Shown: one piece after another, positions 56,871 through 64,000 of the stretch | Numbering within the stretch: position 1 is the first letter of the stretch | How the letters are laid out: each line of letters starts with the position of its first letter | Position numbers and translations under genes: made by a program | NCBI GenBank assembly: GCA_963827155.1 | Contig: CAWGZV010000003.1 | Span: 1 to 64,000, forward strand | Origin: UTCFX2 sp963827155 | GTDB taxonomy: Bacteria; Chloroflexota; Anaerolineae; Anaerolineales; UBA4823 | DNA: 64,000 nucleotides | Direction: 5' to 3' | Notes under the pieces: generated by a model | Database searches by the model: none | Seen by the model: only the letters and a program-made list of their open reading frames with translations | Told to the model about the DNA's origin: nothing

Positions 56871-57721
56871 ATGGAAAACCGCAGTCGTCTACTTACTCTG
56901 GTTGGACCTCCAGCAATCTACCTGGTGCTTTTCTTCATTCTGCCGCTCGGGATCATGACACTCTTCAGCTTCAAGGCCGGCACACTGGGCTCAGAACAGG
57001 GAGAGCTCTCCTTAAAGAACTACCAGCTTTTCCTTGGCACCCCATCCTTCATCCGGCTGCTCTTCCGTTCGGGGTTGATCGCTCTGGTGGTTGCATCGAT
57101 TTCAACCGTGTTGGCATACCCACTGGCTTACTACCTGGCTTTTCAAGCCGGTGAAAAACGAGTGATGCTGCTGACTTTGATGATCATCCCAACATGGACG
57201 AGCTACCTTCTGCGGATCTTCGCCTGGAAATTGATCCTTGGCTCTAATGGTCTGTTAAACAGCCTGCTGCTCTGGGCAGGGGTGATCGATCAGGCGAGCC
57301 CGATTTTGCTCTACAGCCGGACGGCGGTGATGATCACCCTGGTGTATGTTTGGGTGCCGTTTGTGGCGATGCCAATCTTTGCGGCACTGGGGCGGATCGA
57401 TAAGAGCCTGCTGGAAGCGGCTATGGATTTGGGATGCCCGCCTTTTGAGGCTTTCTTGCGGGTGACGCTGCCTCTGAGCCTGCCAGGTGTGGTGGCGGGA
57501 TTTTCTTCTGCCTGATTCCGACGTTGGGCGAATATGTCACACCGCTGCTCGTCGGAGGAGGGAAAGGGGCGATGTATGGGAACCTGATCCAGGACCAGTT
57601 TGTGCGAGCGCTGAACTGGTCGATGGGATCTGTGATGAGCCTGGCGATGCTGATCGGGGTGCTGGCATTGCTTGGGGTTTTTAGCCGGTTTGGTTCAGTG
57701 TCGAAACTGCTGGAGCTATGA
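56871..57721 (+). CDS. ABC transporter permease, PotB-like (one frameshift)
   Basis: About 283 residues, six membrane segments. LVGPPAIYLVLFFILPLGIMTLFSF, the EAA loop EAAMDLGCPPFEAFLRVTLPLSLPGVVAG, then IPTLGEYVTPLLVGGGKGAMYGNLI in the shifted frame: the PotB signature. The break is at 57499-57505 (GGATTTTCTTC); removing two Ts (GGATTC) or adding one restores the frame to ...VAGFFCLIPTLGEYVTP. It ends one base before the second permease start. Confidence 0.87.
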
Positions 57722-57722
57722 G

Positions 57723-58538
57723 ATGAACGCCAGGCGGAAAATCTCATGGGGCGCGGTTTACTACTGGATCATGTTGGGGATCCTGTTCCTGCCGATTGGG
57801 CTGCTGATCCTCTTTTCGTTCAACAATTCAACCAGGCTGGTTTTCCCGCTGCGCGGATTCACCCTGCAGTGGTTCGGCGAGCTTTCCAGGAATCCAGAGC
57901 TGCTTGGAGCTGTGAAAACGAGCGTGATATTGGGTTTTGCATCGTCTTTTCTGGCAACAGTGCTGGGGATGATGGGCTCGCTGGCGATCGTCCGCTTTCG
58001 GTTTCGAGGGCGTAATGCATTCATTGCAGCGGCGGCGCTGCCTTTGGTCATCCCCTATGTCATTTTGGGGGTCTCACTGCTGATCATGCTGCACACGCTG
58101 GGCGTGCCGCTTTCGGCATGGACAGCGGGATTGGCGCATGTGGTAATCAGCCTGCCGTACGCGCTATTGGTCATCACCGCCAGGCTGGTGGGTTTCCCGC
58201 AAAACCTGGAGGAAGCAGCGATGGACCTGGGTGCAACCTACTGGGAGGCGCTGAGGCGAGTCACACTGCCGATCATGTTCCCGGCGCTGATGGCAGCGTT
58301 CTTGATCTGCTTTACGATCTCATTTGACGAATTTGCGATTGCGTCGTTTCTTGTGGGCACTCAGCCCACCCTGCCCGTATATCTATATTCCCAACTGCGT
58401 TTTCCGACGAGACTGCCGCTGGTAGTGTCGATGGCGGCGATTTTGATGATGCTCTCAATGATCGTGGTATTTTTCTCGGAGTGGCTGCGCCGGATTGGTC
58501 AGCAGTCACAAAGCAATAATAAAATGGGAAACCTATGA
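57723..58538 (+). CDS. ABC transporter permease, PotC-like
   Basis: 271 residues with six membrane segments and the EAA loop EEAAMDLGATYWEALRRVTLPIMFPALMAAFLICFTISFDEFAIASFL, the hallmark of PotC-type spermidine/putrescine permeases. The ATG at 57723 follows the PotB-like stop by one base. The 3' end overlaps the ATPase start by four bases. Confidence 0.92.
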   Translation: MNARRKISWGAVYYWIMLGILFLPIGLLILFSFNNSTRLVFPLRGFTLQWFGELSRNPELLGAVKTSVILGFASSFLATVLGMMGSLAIVRFRFRGRNAFIAAAALPLVIPYVILGVSLLIMLHTLGVPLSAWTAGLAHVVISLPYALLVITARLVGFPQNLEEAAMDLGATYWEALRRVTLPIMFPALMAAFLICFTISFDEFAIASFLVGTQPTLPVYLYSQLRFPTRLPLVVSMAAILMMLSMIVVFFSEWLRRIGQQSQSNNKMGNL

Positions 58539-59645
58539 GCGAACCAGCGGTCACGCTTCGGAACGTCACTAAAGTCTTCAGTTCCTCTCAAGAGATTAAG
58601 GTCGACGATATCTATGCTGTCAGGAACTTAAATCTCGAGATCGCAGCAGGGGAATTCTTTACACTCCTTGGGCCAAGCGGATGCGGGAAGACAACCACCT
58701 TGCGCCTGATCGCAGGATTCGAGACGCCGACCCAAGGCGAGGTCTTCATCCAGGGGACGCCGGTAGGCAAAACCCCGCCGAACAAGCGTCCGGTGAACAC
58801 GGTTTTCCAAAATTACGCGCTCGTTTCCACACCTGACGGTGGGACGGAATGTTGGCTTTGGGCTTGAAATCAAGAAGGTACCACGCGAAGCACGCGAGGC
58901 GCAGGTGGAAGAAGCGCTTAAGCTGGTGCAGCTAGGTGGGATGGGAACTCGCAAGCCTTCGCAGCTCTCTGGAGGGCAGCAGCAGCGGGTTGCACTGGCG
59001 CGAGCACTGGTCAACAAGCCTGCAGTGCTGCTGTTGGATGAACCACTGGGGGCGTTGGACCTCAAGCTGCGTAAAGCGATGCAGATAGAGCTAAAACAAA
59101 TCCAGGCGCAGGTGGGGATCACTTTTGTGTATGTGACGCATGACCAGGAGGAGGCGCTGACGATGTCTGACCGGATCGCGGTGATGAACAAAGGTCAGAT
59201 CTTGCAGCTAGGCGACCCGGTGTCACTATATGAGCGACCTGCGAACCAGTTTGTGGCAGATTTCATCGGAGAGAGCAATTTTTTCAAGGGTACAGTGGAA
59301 AGCGCGGATGGGATGAGGGTACGCATCCATTCCGAAGGAGCGCTGGTGGAGGCATTTGCAGCGTCACAGAACCTTGAGCGAGGTCAGGAAGTGGTGTTTA
59401 CGGTTCGCCCAGAGAAACTGCAGATCGCAAAAAAAACTGAAATGGCACCCGGAGCGCTCAGCGGGATTATCCTGGAGGCGATTTACATCGGCACGGATAC
59501 GCGCTACCTGATCAAGCTTGAATCCGGGCGAACGCTGGTGGTGCGCGCCCAAAACTGTTCTGGCGCAGAACTGGGCAACTTAAATAAGGGTGACTTTATC
59601 CGAGTAAGCTGGGCTTCAAAGGAAGCCCATATTTTGGCGGAATGA
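58535..59645 (+). CDS. ABC transporter ATP-binding protein, PotA-like (one frameshift)
   Basis: About 369 residues. Walker A GPSGCGKTT (about residue 45), Q-loop VFQNYAL, then after the break FPHLTVGRNVGFGLEIKKV, LSGGQQQRVALARALVNKPAVLLLDEPLGALD, VTHDQEEALTMSDRIAVM, and a C-terminal TOBE domain (FTVRPEKLQI). The frame breaks at about 58820-58826 (GCGCTCGTTTCCAC); dropping one base gives the canonical NYALFPHLTV. The transporter therefore has all four components, encoded in order SBP, PotB, PotC, PotA. Confidence 0.9.
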
Positions 59646-59733
59646 GGCTGCGGTCCAGCGGCATGCAATCAGCGTTCGGCGAACCAATAATCTCAGCTAC
59701 GACTGTGAAAAGACAGGAGCACTGACCAAAGGT

Positions 59734-61187
59734 ATGGAAGAAAAGAATTCACGAGAATATGGACGCTTCAGCCAGCTTTCACCGGATCAAGCAGAGCAGA
59801 TTTACAATGCAAGTCTGGAGATTTTGGAGCGGATCGGGGTGAGGATGCACCTGCCGGAGGCGGTTGAGCTACTGCGAAAAGCTGGCGCCAGGGTGGAGGA
59901 AGGCAACCGGGTGCACATTCCGGCTGAGCGGGTGCGATGGGCAATTCATACTGCGCCAAAGCAGGTCAGTTTGTTCAATCGAAGAGGCAAAGAGGCGATC
60001 GTCCTGAGAGAGGGGCAGTGCTACTACGGACCGGGTTCGGACTGCCTGAATATCATCGACCATCGGGACGGCTTTAAGCGAAAACCAATCCTGGCGGATG
60101 TAGCGGAAGGGACGAGGCTGTGCGACGCACTTGAACACATCGATTTTGTGATGTCGATGGTACTGCCAACGGATGTCGACCAAACACTGGCGGATGTTTA
60201 CCAGATGGAAGTGATGCTGGCAAACACAATCAAACCCATTGTCTATGTGTCCTATGAAACGGAGGGTCTCAAGGCGGCAGTTGAAATGGCTGAGGCGGTG
60301 ATGGGGGGAGACTTGGCTTTGCGAATGAAGCCGATCCTGACCTGCTATATTAACGTCGTTTCAGGTGCGACCCATAATGAAACCGGGCTGCAGAAGCTGA
60401 TTTATCTGGCAAAGAAAGGGCTGCCGATTTTGTATATCCCTGGCTCGAATGCAGGTGTGACCAGCCCGATGACGATGGCGGGGGCAGTGGCGCTCGACCT
60501 GGCGGGCGGGCTTGCAGGGCTGGTGCTGGCTCAGCTCGAACAAGAGGGCAGCCCTTATATCATCTCTGGAATGGACCCAGCCGCGCTGGACATGCGCACT
60601 ATGGTCTCACCTTACGCGTACCCAGAACGGGGGATCATCCAGGCGATGGGGAAGCGCGATGGGCTGCCAACTTTTTCGCTGGCAGGAGGTCGGATTCAAA
60701 ACTGGTGGACCAACAAGCAGCAGCCGAGGCAGCTTTGACACTGCTAGGGGACACTTTGATGGGGGGAAATCTGATCCATGATTTGGGGTATCTAGAATTG
60801 GGGCTGTGCTTTTCCTTTGCGCAGCTGGCGATCTGCAACGAGATCGTCAGCTGGATCAAGGCTTTTCTGAAGCCGATTAATGTCTCGGAGGAGACCCTGG
60901 CACTGGATATTATCGAAAAGGATGCTGGAGGCGGACACTATTTAAGAGATGCACATACCCGCCGCCATATTCGCGATCATTGGTATCCAGTTATCTTCGA
61001 AAGGGGGACCTACGCCGATTGGGCCGCCAGAGGAGGATTGTCGTTGGGAGAAAGGGCAGCTTTACAGGTTGAGAGGGCGCTCGGCGATCACCAGCCTGAA
61101 CCGCTTTCGAAAGAGGCGAGCTTGAGGCTGGCAGAAATCGTTAGAAGAGCTGAATCGACCGCAAAAACCAGGACGAAAGAAAAATGA
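59734..61187 (+). CDS. MttB/COG5598-family corrinoid methyltransferase, paralogue 3 (one frameshift)
   Basis: About 484 residues when joined. QIYNASLEILERIGVRMHLPEAVELLRKAGARV, FNRRGKEAIVLREGQCYYGPGSDCLNIID, MVLPTDVD and the DSKLVDQQAAAEAALTLLGDTLMGGNLIHDLGYLELGLCFS motif, then EETLALDIIEKDAGGGHYL and HTRRHIRDHWYP. The break is at about 60688 (GGCAGGAGGTCGGATTC); one added base gives a continuous GG-SDSKLVDQQ. It follows the transporter after 88 bases. The ligand-binding region differs from paralogues 1, 2 and 4, so a different substrate or step is likely. Confidence 0.87.
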
Positions 61188-61201
61188 GGTGAGTTTTAGG
61201 T

Positions 61202-63053
61202 ATGAGAACGAAATTCTTAGATTACGAAAGATTACTGCGGATTCCAAGTGTTCATTCAGAGAATGGATTTGATCTATCGGCGGACGGGAAAAGGGCTGCT
61301 TTTGCATGGAATAAGACCGGGCAGTGGGAAATCTATGTAATGGAGCTGGATTCCCCAGGGTATGCCAGTCAGGTGACCGGCGGCGAAGGCGCAAAGCTGG
61401 GACCGCGCTTTTCTCCTGACGGAAAGTGGCTGCTGTATGCGCTCGACCTGAATGGAGGCGAATGCTACGATATCTGCTTGTGCAACCTGGAGAGCGGAGC
61501 GCAAACAAACCTGACCCCTGGAACCTCAGAAACGATCTTGCCGGACCTGGCATGGTCTCCGGATGGGGATGAGATCGCATATATCTCCGACATTTCTGGG
61601 AGGTTCAGCACCTACATCCACGGGATTGAACGAGAGGGCGGCAAGCTTGCAGGCGAGGCTAAACTGGTTTTTGACAGATCTGGACCGAATATGGAAGTCG
61701 AATGGAGCCCGGATGGACAGTACCTGGCGGTGACTGCAGAAAGCCAAGGGCAGGATTATGCTACTTTTATCGTAAGTATTAAAGATTTCTGAATTTATCA
61801 GCGAGGCATTTCCGATCGCGATCGATGGGAAGGAGCTCAATGCCAAATTGAGGCGCTGGTCGCCCGATGGAAATAAGCTAGCATTCTCATCAGATTTTTT
61901 GGGCAGCTTCAATGTCGGTGAAATTGATCCCATTTCAAAACAAGTGACCTGGCTTACCGCTGGGGATGGGGACAAAGTCGAGCCCGATTGGTCAAGAGAC
62001 GGCAAAAGGATCTGCTATGTCCACAGTGAAGGTCCAGACAGCTGGCTGGCGGTCAAAGAACTGGATTCGGGGTCGGTAGACAAGTTTCAGATCGAACCGG
62101 GGCAGCATTTCCGGCCTCGATTTACACCGGACGGTGAGGCGGTGCTGTTCACTTTTGACAGCCCGCGCAGACCCGAGGACCTATGGCGCTTCAAGCTCAA
62201 GACCCAAGAGCCTCGCCAGCTGACGCACTCACTTCCGGAGGACCTGAAGCCAGAAGATTTCATCATGCCACGGCATGTCTACTACCCGAGCCACGACGGG
62301 CGCAGCGTGCCGGCGCTGCTGTTTCTGCCGGAAGGGGCGAGCGAAGGAAGCAGCAGGAAGCCGCCGGCAGTGGTCCTGGTGCACGGAGGGCCGACATGGC
62401 TCTTCGCGTTCCTCTGGTATCCAATTATGGCGCACATGGCAAGCAGAGGGTGGGTGGTGCTAGCGCCGAACTACCGCGGATCGACCGGGTACGGACGTGA
62501 ATGGCAGCTTGCAAACCGCTTCGAGCTGGGCAAGATCGATACGATGGATGTGGCGGCAGGGGTGGACTACCTTCTTGGGGAAGACCTGGCAGACCCGGGG
62601 AGGATCGCGATCACCGGAAGGAGCCACGGGGGATATCTCACAATGTCGTGCCTGACTACTTACCCAGAGCGGTGGGCAGCAGGCTCGGCAGTGGTGCCGT
62701 TCCTGAACTGGTTCAGCTCCCATACGGCCATACGCAACGATCTGCAGCACTGGGAAACCGAGAATATGGGAGATCCAGTCGTCGATGAGAGGATGTGGCG
62801 CGAACGGTCACCATTTTTCTACCTTGATCGGATTCAGGCACCGGTTCAGATGATCAGCGGGGCTAATGATCCCCGCTGCCCGGCGAGCGAATCGACGGCG
62901 GCGCGGGATGAACTCTTAAGGTTGGGAAAAGTGGTCGAGCTGCTGCTTTACCCGGATGAGGGCCATACTTTTCTAAAAGTGGAAAATGTCGTCGACCATG
63001 AATTGAAACGCGTGGAATTCCTGAGAAAATATCTGGAAGAAGATCAAGGATAA
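61202..63053 (+). CDS. S9-family (prolyl oligopeptidase-like) peptidase with beta-propeller (one frameshift)
   Basis: About 617 residues. The N-terminal propeller has TolB-like blades (FSPDGKWLLYALD; LAWSPDGDEIAYISD; RRWSPDGNKLAFSS; WSRDGKRICYV). The C-terminal alpha/beta hydrolase has HGGPTWLF, NYRGSTGYGREW, the nucleophile GRSHGGYL, a catalytic Asp in ISGANDPRCP and His in YPDEGHTF. No signal peptide is seen, so it is cytoplasmic. The frame breaks at 61784-61789 (GATTTCTGAA for GATTCTGAA). It is 14 bases from mttB-3 and 9 from mttB-4, so it is embedded in the methyltransferase operon. Confidence 0.87.
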
Positions 63054-63062
63054 CGCGAACGA

Positions 63063-64000
63063 TGCTGAAGCTTACCGCGATTGATTTGGAAGAAGTTGAA
63101 GCAATCCACCAGGCAACCTTACGCATCTTGTCGGAGAGCGGGGTGATCCTCACCCAAGAAGAAGGAAGACAGATCCTGGAGGCGGAGGGTGCAACCCTGG
63201 ATGGGAAGCATGTAAAGATGCCGCCGGAGCTGGTGGAACGCCTGGTTGGACGGTGCCCGCGGGTCGTACATCTGCGAGGCCGAGGCGGGACGCAGAAAAC
63301 TTTGGGTGATGGGAGCCTGCACTGGCACAACCTGGGCGGAGCGAGGGACATTTACGACGCACGCACCGGCAAGCGACGCGGCGCACTGATCCAGGATGTT
63401 TGTGAGAGCGTCCGAATCCTGGATGCGCTGGATGGGGCAACAACGATCACCCCCTTTTACACCCCGCAGGATACTCCCGGGGAATTGATGTCGCTGGCGA
63501 TGTATCGACATGCGCTGCCGAACACAGTCAAGCCGCTGCAAGGACCTGGGGTGCAAACCGGATTGGAAGCGCGGCTGGCAATTCAAATGGCAGAGACGCT
63601 AGGACCGGCACAGGAGTATTTGAGCCTGAGCGTATCGCCGGTAAGCCCGCTGACGTTTCCGGATGAGGGTGTGGGCGCGATCCTAGAGATCGCACGAAAC
63701 GGAATCCCTTTTGCGCCGCTGCCTTGCCCAACAGCAGGCACGACCGCGCCGCTTTCGATCGCCGGGGCGCTTGCGCAGCAGAATGCCGAGGTGCTGGCGA
63801 GCATCGTGCTGGCACAAGCAGTCCATCCGGGGCTGCCAACGGTCTACTGCGGGAGGCTGGCGATGATGGAGCCGCGTAGCGGGATTTCTGTGTGGGGTGG
63901 GGTTGAGCTCGGGCTGGCTTCGGCGGGGACAGTGGCGATCGGCCACCGGTATGGGCTGCCGGTGAACGTATACGGGTTCTCGACCAACTCGCATATGCTG
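63063..64000 (+). CDS. MttB/COG5598-family corrinoid methyltransferase, paralogue 4 (runs off window)
   Basis: 312 codons open to the window end, starting at the ATG at 63063, nine bases after the S9 gene. LEEVEAIHQATLRILSESGVILTQEEGRQILEAEGATLDGKHVKMPPELVERLVGRCP is the MttB N-terminal pattern; LHWHNLGGARDIYDARTG and SPLTFPDEGVGAILEIARNGIPFAPLPCPTAGTTAPLSIAGALAQQNAEVLASIVLAQ continue the barrel; LVWGGVELGLA-like ISVWGGVELG and FSTNSHML are reached at the edge. The C-terminal third is missing from the window. No in-frame stop of any type. Confidence 0.9.

Noticed and set aside
53928..61187. Pyrrolysine (UAG) readthrough in the broken MttB genes
   Set aside because: The breaks near 54425 and 60688 are register shifts, and no TAG lies in frame at either point.
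23505..61789. Programmed ribosomal frameshifting
   Set aside because: The shifts occur in many unrelated housekeeping genes, go in both directions and lack shared slippery heptamers or downstream structures.
1..64000. tRNA, rRNA or riboswitch genes
   Set aside because: I looked through the intergenic stretches for tRNA-like cloverleaves, rRNA motifs and common riboswitch cores, including a cobalamin riboswitch before the corrinoid gene, and saw none. A covariance-model scan could still find weak ones.

Overview
The window looks like a chromosomal segment of a Chloroflexota bacterium, probably Anaerolineae. That placement is inferred from gene content read by eye (TCATTGCGAGGA-type dispersed repeats, SpoVS, archaeal-type phosphoglycerate mutase, MttB-family methyltransferases with a polyamine-type importer) and was not tested by a search. 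By eye the middle third (about 7-34 kb) is more AT-rich than the flanks.

Layout. 1-2.55 kb: an IS21-family element (istA/istB) that has cut a small conserved gene in two. 3.1-6.5 kb: an RNase D gene and a GNAT acetyltransferase whose 5' end is repeated upstream as a tandem array of about 187-bp units, each with a copy of the start codon. 6.5-34 kb: mostly housekeeping genes (slipin/NfeD pair, two-gene NAD synthase, two MFS transporters, ABC-F ATPase, LCP protein, SpoVS, GatCAB amidotransferase, sugar nucleotidyltransferase, aminotransferase, glutamate dehydrogenase, DNA clamp, PEP-synthase-like enzyme, deoxynucleoside kinase, PP2C phosphatase). 34-38.9 kb: a membrane/zinc-ribbon protein, an ABC-2 exporter and a small unknown gene. 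39-46 kb: a type I restriction-modification operon (hsdR-hsdS-RAYT-hsdM, minus strand). 46-51 kb: apgM, a class III aminotransferase, a PIN-toxin remnant and an M1-like lipoprotein peptidase. 50.9-64 kb: a corrinoid methyltransferase island.

Two systems stand out. First, a REP-associated tyrosine transposase (RAYT) gene sits between hsdS and hsdM. GC-rich palindromes (GGGCGGA...TCCGCCC, read as VGADG[IV]RP on the minus strand) with degenerate 15-18-bp satellite copies lie inside the RAYT gene itself and, in frame, inside hsdM and hsdR. Second, the right-hand island has a FadR/GntR-type regulator behind a near-consensus promoter, one corrinoid protein, four distinct MttB/COG5598 methyltransferases without an in-frame UAG, a complete PotABCD-like importer and an S9 peptidase. 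It reads as a demethylation pathway for an unknown quaternary or methylated amine.

Many genes carry a single frame break. At nine of the breaks, restoring the conserved protein restores a GANTC site (GANTC read as GANTTC or GANTT), and most others fall in short homopolymers. The likeliest reading is residual long-read error, part of it linked to a GANTC methylation motif, so I annotate these genes as intact but interrupted in this sequence rather than as true pseudogenes.
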